Program-made: the position numbers and the translations under genes | The notes under the pieces: model-generated | Seen by the model: the letters and a program-made list of their open reading frames with translations, nothing else | Database searches by the model: none | What the model was told of the DNA's origin: nothing | In this document: in pieces, positions 33,841-43,129 of the stretch | Layout of the letters: the number at the start of each line of letters is the position of its first letter | How positions within the stretch are numbered: the first letter of the stretch is position 1 | Origin: Lentisphaerota bacterium | GTDB lineage: Bacteria; Verrucomicrobiota; Kiritimatiellia; UBA8416; JAIOPI01 | Direction of reading: 5' to 3' | Assembly (NCBI GenBank): GCA_021413965.1 | Contig: JAIOPI010000019.1 | Coordinates: 68,585-132,584 of the forward strand | Length of the DNA: 64,000 nt

Positions 33841-36800
33841 TCACTTAAATCCGGCTGAGAGAGCAAGCAGGATTTTGCGATCGTCGCTGTATTCGGTGCC
33901 CATCTCTAGTTGTGTCTGTAGACCGCTACGCACTAACGTCTCACGTAGTGCCGTTCGCTCAAACCCTGGTAGGATGCACAGGGCCAGACTCGCGTCGCGG
34001 AAGGGCCTGCTCAAGTCGCTTCGGCCGCTGCTCGCGCTTGCTGTCCTGACTTCAACGGCAACAAGACTGGCCGTTGTCTGCACGGCCCCGTCGGGTGCGG
34101 CATCCACAATGCGCTTTAGATCCGAGAGTACTCTGAGGGTCAGGTCTCTATGTGCCCTTATGGAATGTTCCCATGCCCACACAGGGTCCAAGGGTTGTAT
34201 GCGGCCATCTTTGGTGGGCGGTTTGTTCTTCTGTTCTTTCACCCCCAAAATGTTGTTTCCTAGGCAGAGTCCCGCCTGATAAATGGCCAATTGAAGGTCG
34301 TAATTATTCGGCTGGCCTCCCCTCTGGACCCACTGCGCAAGATTGTCCAGCACTTCGAACGTAGGTTCGCCCGGCCGAAAAGTCCTGTGCGCGCGCCACC
34401 GAAAGGATTCTGGCATACGTGTGTCGGCGGGTGGCGGGGCCGTCGCCCCATCCCACGCGAGCAATTGCCTGTCGAATTCCAGTTCCGTGCGCATGGAGAG
34501 TTCGTTTTGGGCGAGCTGTGCGAGTTTCTGGGTCAGTTCTCGCCTTCCGGGCAGATCTCCGACTGCATATTTAGTCCAAACGGCCGCCCGCCGCCAACGC
34601 GCGGCGGTGGCCGCGTCGAGTCGGGCAATTGCCCGGTCAGGCCAGGGCGGCATGCGGGATAAGTTCAGATTAGGTGCCCTGCCGGGCGGGGCGCAAAGCT
34701 CACCGCTCGACGGATCCATGACCTGATAAAGCGCGGCCCTGTACCCGGCAATAGCGGCCTCGATGGGTAGCAATGCCTTGGTGACTTCGTCCGTGGCCTT
34801 GCTCACCCACAGTGCCTCCAGTCGCCGGTAGCGCTCCTCGTGAGCTTGCCATTCGAATTTCGGCTGGCGTTCGTCGGGAATCCAGCGTGTCAAAAGACCC
34901 GGATTCGGGGACGTCAAGGCAGCTTGAAGCCTGTCAAGCGCGTCCAGTTGCGGACTTGGCGTCCACACCGGCGGAAACTCAAGCGTCGGACTGGTCCCGC
35001 CCACCTTCAGCACGATATTGCTGTCGACGTTGTCATAGTCGGGGCGCGACAGACGCAGTTCATAACGGCCCGGAGGCAGTGCCAACTCGGGCGCCCAAGG
35101 GCGAAAGTCCCCTTGTCCGGCCAAGCGGTAGGCGATTGACACCGGGGGATCAAGCGCTCGTACGGTTTCGCCGCCGATTGCAATGGTCAGCCGTTTTGGC
35201 GCCAAGGACCCAAGGCCGATTTCGCATCCGCCGCCCGGCGAGAGGGTGAATTCCTGTTCTTTCGTCTCATAACCGTACCGACTTGCCAAAACGCGTCCCG
35301 CACCGGGCTTCTGGACGGGAACTGAAACAACAATGCGACTTCCCGCAGCGAGTCTGCGCTCATACCCCAACCCGGAAATGTTGACCGTTAGTTCGTTCGC
35401 GTCCTCATTATGCAAGGCCAAACGGCAGACCCCCAACTGGTCATTCACGCCTGCAATCATCCCACTCATCGCCTCCGCGCCCAGCAAAGCGGAAACGGCT
35501 GGCTCCCTCAGCAAATCGTTGACGCCCTTGAGTCGCTTCCCGCGCTCGAGCAGCGGTTCGTCCTGCCCGACAATCCGACCGATGGCATTGGTGAGGGCGG
35601 CCGCGACCAGCGCCTGAAACGACGCGCGATTCGCGCGCTCCGAAATGCGCGCCAGCGCCTTTTCTGCGGTGGTAACCTCGGACAGCAGTTGGGGTGGATT
35701 CAACCCTCCAGCAGCCACCCTGTCGAGAACCTGAGCCAAATCCCGGCGGGCGGACAAGGCGCTGGCGTTCAGGCGTTGTTTGGCCTCATCACTCGCCTGT
35801 TTGGCAAGAGCTCGCGAGGACTGTACACAGGACCTCAGGGACGGCGGGAGGAGGCGGAGGACCGGATCCAGCCCATCCAGTGCTTCCTGGAAGTCATCAC
35901 AGGGCTGAAAATTCGAAGCCTCCAGGGATTCCGCTCGTGCGCAAGCGCTAGTGACAATTCCGATGTCGTGTGTCAGCGTACGTTTCACCGTGTTTGCGAG
36001 TTCGGTCTGAAATCGTTGCTCTCGCTCGGCGGTCCATGCCAGGCTGGCCAATTGCGCATTTCGTTCAAACCATTTGACCAGCGCTTGAGTTGTTTGGACC
36101 GGCTGCAATTCGTCCATAAGTCGTCTCAACACTTGTTCCTGGAAGGTGCTGTCAACTTGCGAACGAATGCCGTCGAGTAGCGTGGCGGCGGCTGGCCCGG
36201 CCAGTCGGTGCAGGACGGGCACGCTGTTCGTGAGCGCCAGTGTGGAACTGTCGATCTTACTTAGATTCAGGAAGGCCACGTAGTTTGAGGATAATTCGGC
36301 GATCTTGGCGGCCACGGTGCGGGTGGCTTCGGTACGAATACCTGGGGGCCAAGACTGCTGTTGTAGCTCGGAGAGGTCTACCACGCAGGCCTCTGCCTGC
36401 TCCAGGGTGGCCTCGGTAATGCGTGTCGGCAGGTTCTTCGTCGCCGCCAAGTACGCCTGCCGAAACGCAACCCAGTCCGTCTGTTGCTTGGCGAACGTTT
36501 CAATCGTGGCGTACCGCACGGGTTCCAGCCAGTCCGATGGCACCGTCCGCCAAAGCGCCACCAGTTGCGCGACATTCGTGACCCCGCCTTTCGCCGCCGC
36601 CACGGCCATGGCATTGGTCATGTCGCCGAGTAGCGCTGCGGTCCGGGACTCCATCGTTTGGATCTGGCGTTCGAGGGCCGCATCTCCGGGGTGCTGCGCC
36701 AGTTGTTCACCAAAATAGTGGCGGTACTGGACCAATTGACTCACGTAATCGGGCGAAAGCTGGGGCGATTTCAATGCAAATGTTTCTGTGGCTCGGGCGC

Positions 36801-38811
36801 GTTGAAGCGTCCAACGGCCATAAGACCAGTTCACGATGCCCACCAAGGCGCATGCGACGAGCAGCCATGGCACGACTTTCGGCGCCCAACGCGAAACAAG
36901 GGTAAGTAGAGGATTCGAAGGATCAGGGGGTGGGACGACAACGGTTACACCATCGGCCTTCGTTTTCCCCGGAACACTTTGCGTTACGGTGCCGACGTCG
37001 GTATGTTGGGCCACCATCAAACCGGAGAGCGCGGCCAGCATGTCGCTTGCCGACTTGTATCGCCGACGGGGATCGACATGGGTCGCCTTCAGCAGAACTT
37101 GAAGCAGTCCTGGCCACGCCCGAAAGATGACATCGTCGGTATTGACGACGACAGCAGGCGCGGGGTTAAGCCAGGCGGCCTTGGGCGAGACGCGGGGAGA
37201 AGGCGATGGCGGAGCGGTGGGCCTCTGACCGCCCAAAGCCTCGTACATGCTGACGCCAAGCGCATATATATCCGATTGAACCGTCCCCCGAACCTTCTCG
37301 GACGCGAGCAATTCCGGGGCCATGTACTCCGGCGTCCCCGGAACGGGGCCAATCTTCGTCACGATCGTGTCGCGCTCTTCGCGCACGATCCCCAGATCAA
37401 AAATCTTGGGCTCAGAACTCGCCCCAAGTGGCGGGGCATAGAGATTGGCAGGCTTAATGTCCCGATGAATCATGTTTTGGCCGTGAAGATGGTCCAAACC
37501 GCGCAGATAGCAAATGAACAGGCGAATCACCTCGTCCACGGGCAGGCCGTGCGGCTTGGCGGCCCGGATGCGCCGGTTCAGGATGTCCTCCGGTGCCCCT
37601 TCCAGAAATTCAAGAACTAGATAAAGCTCCTCCAGCCCTGGCACATCGGAATGCGCGATGAAGTCGAGGTACCGGATGACGTGCGGGTGTCCGCCTGCAT
37701 CGGATATTTCCCGCAGGCGCTTGGCCTCCCGGATGAATCGCGCGGGATCGCGCTGTGCGGTCAGGTGTTTGACGGCAACCAAGGCGCCATCGCGGCCTCG
37801 GATCGCCTTGTAGACCTCGCCAAAGCCTCCTGCGGCAATCCACTCGACAAGTTGATACGACTCCGGCCCCTGGCGGAGGGTGAAGTAGTCGATTTGGAGA
37901 TACTCGGCCAGGGCCTCCGCGAACGATTGGAATCGCTTTTCCGGGTCGACGTCGAGGCACTTCCGGATGAATGCACGCAGGCGCGGGAGCACATTGAAAA
38001 CGCGCTCGGGAAACTTCAGTTCGGGCAATTCACGCCCACCTGCCCAGCGTCGGATATGCTGCGAAATTGTTTTGATGGATGGAGGAAAGGGCAGCCGGCC
38101 ACAGAGCGCGACGTACAGGCACGCGCCAAAGCTGAAGATGTCGCTACGCTCGTCGCCGTGCCAGTTTTCGTCATCGCGCTCCTCCGCAAACTCGGGGGCC
38201 ATGAAGTCCGGCGTCCCCTTGATGCCGCCCGGGGTGCGATCGGCCGTGGTTTCATCGTCAAGACGAGCAATGCCGAAGTCGATGAGGCGGGCCGACCCAT
38301 CCTTCAGGATGAGGATATTCGATGGTTTGATATCCAGGTGGTGGACGTGCCGGCTTCTGGCGTGACACAAACCTTCCAGGCACTGGCGAAAGATCTCGCG
38401 TCCCTGGGCCCATGGAATCTCGGTTCCGTTTTGCCCCGCTTCATCGCACGCGATAACGTCGCGCAGGGACCGGTTTTCCACGAAGTCCATGACGATACAA
38501 GGATGCCGTGGAAGTTCCGACGCAAAGTCCTCCAGATACCGGACAATCGCCGGATGCGATAGCCTTTGGAGAATCTTGATGTGACGATGAAAGCGATGTT
38601 CGTTCTCGGCGCCGTCCAGCGTGGCGTAGAGCAGCTTGAGCGCAACAATGGCGCCGTGGGGAATGGATGGCGTTCCACTGTCTTCGCGAACGGCCTCATA
38701 GACGATTCCTTCGCCACCCTTGCCAATAATCCTGACAATGCGATAGGGCCCCAGGCGTTCGGAGCCGCGGGCAGCGGAAGCATCGGCCGAGTCTTGTCGT
38801 TCCAGTTCCAT
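33841..38811 (-). CDS. Double Ser/Thr protein kinase with large extracytoplasmic part
   Basis: The predicted protein has 1,656 residues from the ATG at 38811. Kinase domain 1 (about 20-285) has the loop IGKGGEG, catalytic HLDIKPSN and DFG in LIDFGIAR. Kinase domain 2 (about 320-610) has AAGGFGEVYKA, VAVKHL, HRDIKPAN and a DLG in place of DFG (KIFDLGIVRE), then GTPEYMAPEL. A membrane helix (about 645-665; VVPWLLVACALVGIVNW) separates these from about 990 residues that are largely helical, with a beta-rich PEGA-like segment (for example LPPGRYELRLSRPDYDN). The phosphatase gene lies 68 nt upstream and the FHA-type activator downstream, so the locus encodes writer, eraser and readers of phosphothreonine. 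Confidence 0.9.
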   Translation of the reverse strand: MELERQDSADASAARGSERLGPYRIVRIIGKGGEGIVYEAVREDSGTPSIPHGAIVALKLLYATLDGAENEHRFHRHIKILQRLSHPAIVRYLEDFASELPRHPCIVMDFVENRSLRDVIACDEAGQNGTEIPWAQGREIFRQCLEGLCHARSRHVHHLDIKPSNILILKDGSARLIDFGIARLDDETTADRTPGGIKGTPDFMAPEFAEERDDENWHGDERSDIFSFGACLYVALCGRLPFPPSIKTISQHIRRWAGGRELPELKFPERVFNVLPRLRAFIRKCLDVDPEKRFQSFAEALAEYLQIDYFTLRQGPESYQLVEWIAAGGFGEVYKAIRGRDGALVAVKHLTAQRDPARFIREAKRLREISDAGGHPHVIRYLDFIAHSDVPGLEELYLVLEFLEGAPEDILNRRIRAAKPHGLPVDEVIRLFICYLRGLDHLHGQNMIHRDIKPANLYAPPLGASSEPKIFDLGIVREERDTIVTKIGPVPGTPEYMAPELLASEKVRGTVQSDIYALGVSMYEALGGQRPTAPPSPSPRVSPKAAWLNPAPAVVVNTDDVIFRAWPGLLQVLLKATHVDPRRRYKSASDMLAALSGLMVAQHTDVGTVTQSVPGKTKADGVTVVVPPPDPSNPLLTLVSRWAPKVVPWLLVACALVGIVNWSYGRWTLQRARATETFALKSPQLSPDYVSQLVQYRHYFGEQLAQHPGDAALERQIQTMESRTAALLGDMTNAMAVAAAKGGVTNVAQLVALWRTVPSDWLEPVRYATIETFAKQQTDWVAFRQAYLAATKNLPTRITEATLEQAEACVVDLSELQQQSWPPGIRTEATRTVAAKIAELSSNYVAFLNLSKIDSSTLALTNSVPVLHRLAGPAAATLLDGIRSQVDSTFQEQVLRRLMDELQPVQTTQALVKWFERNAQLASLAWTAEREQRFQTELANTVKRTLTHDIGIVTSACARAESLEASNFQPCDDFQEALDGLDPVLRLLPPSLRSCVQSSRALAKQASDEAKQRLNASALSARRDLAQVLDRVAAGGLNPPQLLSEVTTAEKALARISERANRASFQALVAAALTNAIGRIVGQDEPLLERGKRLKGVNDLLREPAVSALLGAEAMSGMIAGVNDQLGVCRLALHNEDANELTVNISGLGYERRLAAGSRIVVSVPVQKPGAGRVLASRYGYETKEQEFTLSPGGGCEIGLGSLAPKRLTIAIGGETVRALDPPVSIAYRLAGQGDFRPWAPELALPPGRYELRLSRPDYDNVDSNIVLKVGGTSPTLEFPPVWTPSPQLDALDRLQAALTSPNPGLLTRWIPDERQPKFEWQAHEERYRRLEALWVSKATDEVTKALLPIEAAIAGYRAALYQVMDPSSGELCAPPGRAPNLNLSRMPPWPDRAIARLDAATAARWRRAAVWTKYAVGDLPGRRELTQKLAQLAQNELSMRTELEFDRQLLAWDGATAPPPADTRMPESFRWRAHRTFRPGEPTFEVLDNLAQWVQRGGQPNNYDLQLAIYQAGLCLGNNILGVKEQKNKPPTKDGRIQPLDPVWAWEHSIRAHRDLTLRVLSDLKRIVDAAPDGAVQTTASLVAVEVRTASASSGRSDLSRPFRDASLALCILPGFERTALRETLVRSGLQTQLEMGTEYSDDRKILLALSAGFK

Positions 38812-38879
38812 TTCCAAAGCCAGGCGTTCAACAGGCCGGACAACCGTCGCGTCAGAGGAAGGCGACGCGGACGATGGCG

Positions 38880-41315
38880 TTATCGTGTCTGACGGGGCTG
38901 TTTCTCAGAGGCTTCTGTATTTGCGCTGTCGACGGTTTTGTTGACGTACTGGATGAGTTCACGCAGCGCGTCCAACAAATCCGGGGGCATGGGCTGGCCA
39001 GTCTGGCGTCCCGCCGTCAGCAGACGAATGCGTTGCTGCATGCGGGCTACTTCGTTCAGGTCGACCGGCGGCACCGGAGCCACTTTTCGGTTTAACTCCG
39101 CTAACGCACGCGGTAAAGCCGTGGCGACGGCACGGCTCAAAGCTGCTTCGGCCAGGACCGGCACACCCGCATCCAGGGAGTCGAGATCATCGCGTGGCGG
39201 ATAGTGAGCAAGAATCCACGGACCAACCGCAGACCGCGCCATGACGACCCAGTCATCAACACGGCCGGCGACCCGGCTTACCGTGGCTGCGCTGCGAGAC
39301 ACTGCCGGCCAGTCTACCGACAACAGGCATCCGCCAACGCACATTAGGTTCGACAGGGATGCAAACGGATTCGGTCCTATAGCCGAAAGCATCGGCGCGT
39401 GCACTGCCTGCCGATTCGAAACAAGGGCCAGCACCGACGCTTGCGTTTCCTGAAGGAGTCGACAAACGTTTCCGGGAGCACGCTCGGGCTCTGCGTCGAA
39501 TGCCGATAGACTGTCGAGAATCGACGACGATGAAGGGGGGAGCAGATTAATGAGCACGTTTGAAACCAGCACCATACACTCGGACATCTTTGACGGGGTA
39601 GACGCCAATTCTCTCCAAAAGCAAATCCAGGCGTCCGCGTTGGCCGTCTGATGCGAATCAAGCAGCGAGGCGTCGGCGAGACGATTGGTGGGCAGCCACG
39701 AGGCCGTATCACCCCAACCGCCGGAGGCCAACGCCGCGGTGTACCGATTTCTTGCATCTGCGCGTAGCTCCGATTCGTCCGCCGAACGGGTTTCGGTTTT
39801 CGAAGCCGGTTCCATTATGGCCTCCATGGTCGAGGATGGCATGACCTGATCAGCGACCTCGCTCACAGGGGAACTGGCAGGAGCCGAATCCTCAGGCTCA
39901 ACGTGACCCGAAGCAAGGAAGGTGGCGTCTCGGTCGGAAAATTCTTCGATTGGAGGCCGTGTGCGAGAATCAACCTCGGGCCTGGGCGCCTCGTCAGCAA
40001 CGGTGGCCTGAACCGATATCACTGACGGGCTCAGCACTTCCTGTGAGCCCGTTGGTTCTTCAGCCGTTTCTCCACCGGAGGCGTTCACCGCATCGGATTC
40101 CGACTTTGGGTAGATTGAAACAACGGGGCCAGAATAGGCGGGAACGGAGATGATGACTTCTTCATGCGAAGGCTTCACGGGAGTGGCCGATTGGCCGCCG
40201 TCTGTCTCCGTGAAAGGCGCTTCCACGTCTTTCGCAAGAGCATGAGGATGAGGGGCCTCGATCTGTTCCCCGGTGGTGGCCACAGACGCTTCCTGTTCAA
40301 GCACAGATAAAGTGGGGCCCGCATCCCGTCGCTGAACAACAAGTGCGATACTCAGGGCCACCGCGATGGATACGACCATGGCGAAGGTTGTCTTCATCCC
40401 TCGTTGCGGCCGCCTCGCTCCCGTGGTCGGCGAGGGATTGATGCATGAGTTATCGTCGGAATTGCGCGTGTCGGGAGTCTTCCCTTTTGCGTCTCGGTCC
40501 GGAGGCGGTGGCTGCGCTTCCGGTGTCGGGGGGCCGTCGAGCACGGCGTCAGTTACGGGCGTGGCGGCGTCCAGTGTTGCGCCAGCATGACCGATGGCCA
40601 GCAGAAGAACAGTAGTATTGTCGAAGCCCCCCTTGCGGTTGGCTTCATCGACTAGCACCTGCGCCATTCTCGTAACGTCCGGCCCTTCTCTTCGCATGAC
40701 CTGCGCGATCTGATCATCGTTCAGCATCGTGGTCAGGCCATCGGTGCAGAGCAGCAGCAAATCGTTTTCCCGGATATCGATTCTCTTCTGTTCCAATCCT
40801 AGGTCGTCGCCTACGCCGACGGCCCGGGTTAGGGCATGCCGGTACCGCTTCGCGACCCTATAATGAGGGCCGAGTTCACCCTGAATGGAGTGATCCGTGG
40901 TGAGTTGCGCGAGTTGGCCCTGCCGAAGGCGATAACAGCGGCTGTCCCCGGCGTGCAATATCCGGGCTTCGGCGGGGGTCCGTTCGTCGAGCAGTGCCGC
41001 GACGACGGTACTACCCATTGACGCAAAATCCCGTTCTTCTGCAAATCGTTTGATCCAACTATGTGCTTCTGCCACGGCAGCGTTTGTGTCCAGCGCCTTT
41101 TCGTCCAGCGTCCGCCGTGCCGGTTCCGAAGTTTTGAACCTGCTGCGAATGGCATCGACAACGGCCTTGCTCGCCTGATCGCCCGCCTGCCCGCCGCCCA
41201 TGCCGTCCGCGACGCAAAAGACCCCGTAGTCACACAGTTGAAGCGCAGAATCCTCGTTCGCCCGGCGCTTGAGTCCCATATGGGATTGGATGGTGCAAGT
41301 TAGCCATTGTCGCAT
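38880..41315 (-). CDS. PP2C-type protein phosphatase with membrane helix and C-terminal extension
   Basis: The predicted protein has 811 residues; the ATG has GAGGG 8 nt upstream. An N-terminal PPM domain (about 1-240) carries the metal-binding motifs RANEDSAL, VADGMGGGQAGDQAS, LLCTDGLTTML and GGFDNTTVLLL. A Pro-rich linker, one membrane helix (about 310-330; FAMVVSIAVALSIALVV), an acidic low-complexity stretch and an Ala-rich helical C-terminal region follow, the last two without recognised family. Bacterial PPMs of this layout oppose Hanks-type kinases, and the double kinase gene follows 68 nt downstream. Confidence 0.9.
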   Translation of the reverse strand: MRQWLTCTIQSHMGLKRRANEDSALQLCDYGVFCVADGMGGGQAGDQASKAVVDAIRSRFKTSEPARRTLDEKALDTNAAVAEAHSWIKRFAEERDFASMGSTVVAALLDERTPAEARILHAGDSRCYRLRQGQLAQLTTDHSIQGELGPHYRVAKRYRHALTRAVGVGDDLGLEQKRIDIRENDLLLLCTDGLTTMLNDDQIAQVMRREGPDVTRMAQVLVDEANRKGGFDNTTVLLLAIGHAGATLDAATPVTDAVLDGPPTPEAQPPPPDRDAKGKTPDTRNSDDNSCINPSPTTGARRPQRGMKTTFAMVVSIAVALSIALVVQRRDAGPTLSVLEQEASVATTGEQIEAPHPHALAKDVEAPFTETDGGQSATPVKPSHEEVIISVPAYSGPVVSIYPKSESDAVNASGGETAEEPTGSQEVLSPSVISVQATVADEAPRPEVDSRTRPPIEEFSDRDATFLASGHVEPEDSAPASSPVSEVADQVMPSSTMEAIMEPASKTETRSADESELRADARNRYTAALASGGWGDTASWLPTNRLADASLLDSHQTANADAWICFWRELASTPSKMSECMVLVSNVLINLLPPSSSSILDSLSAFDAEPERAPGNVCRLLQETQASVLALVSNRQAVHAPMLSAIGPNPFASLSNLMCVGGCLLSVDWPAVSRSAATVSRVAGRVDDWVVMARSAVGPWILAHYPPRDDLDSLDAGVPVLAEAALSRAVATALPRALAELNRKVAPVPPVDLNEVARMQQRIRLLTAGRQTGQPMPPDLLDALRELIQYVNKTVDSANTEASEKQPRQTR

Positions 41316-41625
41316 GGACCGGCCCTCAAGTTACTGGCTTGAATTCTCCGCCAAGTGTCGTGCTTGTTCGTGCCCATGCCGCTGACGAAACCGTAGAATC
41401 GCCTGAGACGTCGCGACACATGTTCATCAAGGCAACAAATCCGCACAAGTACTTTCTACCGAAGTGCGTAGCGGAATTCATGCAGTATGCGGCATTCGAC
41501 GCCGCAGGTCCTCCCTGATCGAGGGGGCACGAGGTTTTCGCGTCGTACGTAGACCGTCCACAAGGCGGTAACCTTCCGCAGATGAAAAGCCTTGGTTTGG
41601 GGTCCCGTGCCGTTGAAGCCGTAGA
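41316..41625. other. Intergenic region between tRNA-Pro and the phosphatase gene
   Basis: No coding frame with a ribosome site is present on either strand. It should hold the promoter of the phosphatase-kinase genes, but no clear sigma70 or sigma54 element is visible. Confidence 0.5.
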
Positions 41626-41702
41626 TGGTCGGGGCGGCGGGATTTGAACCCGCGACCTTCAGGTCCCAAACCTGACGCGCTACCAAGCTGCGCTACACCC
41701 CG
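41626..41702 (-). tRNA. tRNA-Pro (anticodon TGG), CCA encoded
   Basis: On the minus strand the 77-nt sequence folds as a standard tRNA. The acceptor stem CGGGGTG pairs with CGCCCCG with one T-G wobble. The D arm contains AGCTTGGTAG, the anticodon loop TTTGGGA gives anticodon TGG, and the T arm has GGTTCAAATCC. The discriminator base is A, followed by an encoded CCA (41626-41628). Confidence 0.96.
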
Positions 41703-41773
41703 CTTCCAACTGGTGTGGGAGGCGGCAAGGGTAGTTTGGTATCCAGCGAAAAGCGAGTGGATACATGTGGGAT

Positions 41774-42367
41774 CTATAATCCCGCTTTGACCTTGTTGAT
41801 CATCCAGCCGGCGACGGGGATCCGGCTGTAGAGCACGTCGCTGGGGTCCCAGTAGTCCTGCTGGAAGATCACCTGCCCGGCTGCATTGAACCGCATATGG
41901 CTCATGCCCACGACCTGCTCGACGCGCTCCGGTCGGTCGCGCTTGAGGTTCACGACCATGATCCAGCGCAGGTAGTACTCGCCATGCTTCGAGGTTACGT
42001 CCTCGAACTGGAAGGTGCAGCGCCGGTGAGGCTCCGTGCTGCGGATCATGTAGGGCGCAATCGCCTCCACGCCGTGCAGTTCCTTGAACCCGTCGCGCAA
42101 GTAGGCGTCAGTCGCGTAAACTATTCGTACATGGTCGGTTACGTTGCTCGTGCTGAAGGTCTCGAACATCGCCATGACGCGCGCCAGGGCGGCCCGCTCT
42201 TCCTGACTGCCCGGGATGAGCGGCGGGTTGTCGCCGGGGGCTGTTGCGGCCAGCGCCGCCCGATAGGCCGCCGAGGGCTCCGTGATCTTGTCCGTGGCCG
42301 TCTTGCAGCCCATGCTCGTCACCATGATGATCCCTCCCAGCAAACATGTCGCCCATGCCAGATTCAT
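41774..42367 (-). CDS. NTF2-like lipoprotein
   Basis: The predicted 197-residue protein has a lipobox-like N-terminus (IIMVTSMGC, Cys21). The remainder has the size and pattern of an NTF2/SnoaL-like alpha-beta barrel: DHVRIVYATDAYLRDGFKEL, PYMIRSTEPHRRCTFQFEDV and DYWDPSDVLY. It overlaps the chalcone-isomerase-like gene by 4 nt (ATGA). NTF2-like proteins with a DYWD-type motif occur in ECF-linked lipid clusters with CFA-type methyltransferases, as here. The ligand is unknown. Confidence 0.75.
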   Translation of the reverse strand: MNLAWATCLLGGIIMVTSMGCKTATDKITEPSAAYRAALAATAPGDNPPLIPGSQEERAALARVMAMFETFSTSNVTDHVRIVYATDAYLRDGFKELHGVEAIAPYMIRSTEPHRRCTFQFEDVTSKHGEYYLRWIMVVNLKRDRPERVEQVVGMSHMRFNAAGQVIFQQDYWDPSDVLYSRIPVAGWMINKVKAGL

Positions 42368-42948
42368 TCCTGCTCCGATCCCAGCAAGGCGGTTCGTAGC
42401 GCCACGCTGGCAGGCTCCGATCCCAGCCAGATCCCGAAGTATGCGCGCTGAAAATCATCCCCGGGGATGACGCCCAGCACGCGCCCATTGTAGCGCAGCT
42501 CGGTTCCTGCGCCGGGCTGATAGGTCAGCGCGCAGCGGTCGCGCGGCACGGGATTGGGGTACAAGGCCTGGATCTGTTCAATCCGGACGCGCAGATCCGC
42601 GTAGGCCGCCGGCGTCAGGGATGCCTTCAGTATCCGCTCGCCGGCCTCGTTGAAGTCGCGCGCGTCGGCCTTCACCAGGTACTCGACCTCTAGGCGCTTG
42701 GCCACCGTTCCGAGCACATCCTGCCCCGCGGACTGCGGCGCCACATACAGCGCCGCCACATACACGGGCACGATCCGCTTGTACCGCAACACGCCTGCGC
42801 CCTTCAGCACCAGCGGTTGATCGCCGACCGTCAGCTCGCGCCCAAACTGCGCGCCGCGGATCGTGATGAAGGCCTCCTCGGCGGCGTAGGCGCCCGCCAC
42901 GGCCAGCAGCACCATCCCGGCCCATCCCACCCGTCGCAACCTCCTCAT
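42364..42948 (-). CDS. Chalcone-isomerase-like periplasmic protein
   Basis: The predicted protein has 194 residues from the ATG at 42948, which has AGGGAGG 5 nt upstream; the in-frame extension to 43020 lacks a site. A Sec signal (GMVLLAVAGAYAAEE) precedes a chalcone_isomerase-like domain with LVLKGAGVLRYKRIVPVYVA, ALYVAP, YQPGAGTELRYNGRVLGVIPG and FQRAYFGIWLGSEPAS. Members outside plants bind or modify fatty acids, which fits the neighbouring lipid genes. It is transcribed away from the ECF sigma gene, with about 180 bp between the starts. Confidence 0.82.
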   Translation of the reverse strand: MRRLRRVGWAGMVLLAVAGAYAAEEAFITIRGAQFGRELTVGDQPLVLKGAGVLRYKRIVPVYVAALYVAPQSAGQDVLGTVAKRLEVEYLVKADARDFNEAGERILKASLTPAAYADLRVRIEQIQALYPNPVPRDRCALTYQPGAGTELRYNGRVLGVIPGDDFQRAYFGIWLGSEPASVALRTALLGSEQE

Positions 42949-43129
42949 GCATCCTCCCTGTCCCCCTATGATCGCACAGTCAGCCCCATCCTTACAGTGT
43001 CTACAGGGATCGCAGAGCATATGCCGGACACACGTTTCCCCCGGACATCGAGACTTGATGAACGACGCCGCCTGTCCGATACTGCCGCCTTCTGGTGGGC
43101 CTTCGCCGCGCGTGTCGCTCGCTCACGCC

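Noticed and set aside
34260-38562. Plus-strand frames of 60-303 codons opposite the double kinase
   Set aside because: All are antisense to a well-supported gene with kinase motifs and have no ribosome sites or family features.
41346-41400. Second sigma54-like element upstream of the phosphatase gene (TGGGCACGAACAAGC on the minus strand)
   Set aside because: The spacing can be made to fit, but the -24 element carries an extra G and the -12 element is AAGC rather than TTGC.
41456-41686. Short minus-strand frame overlapping the tRNA-Pro gene
   Set aside because: It reads straight through the tRNA (for example VAGSNPAAP), a well-known artefact.
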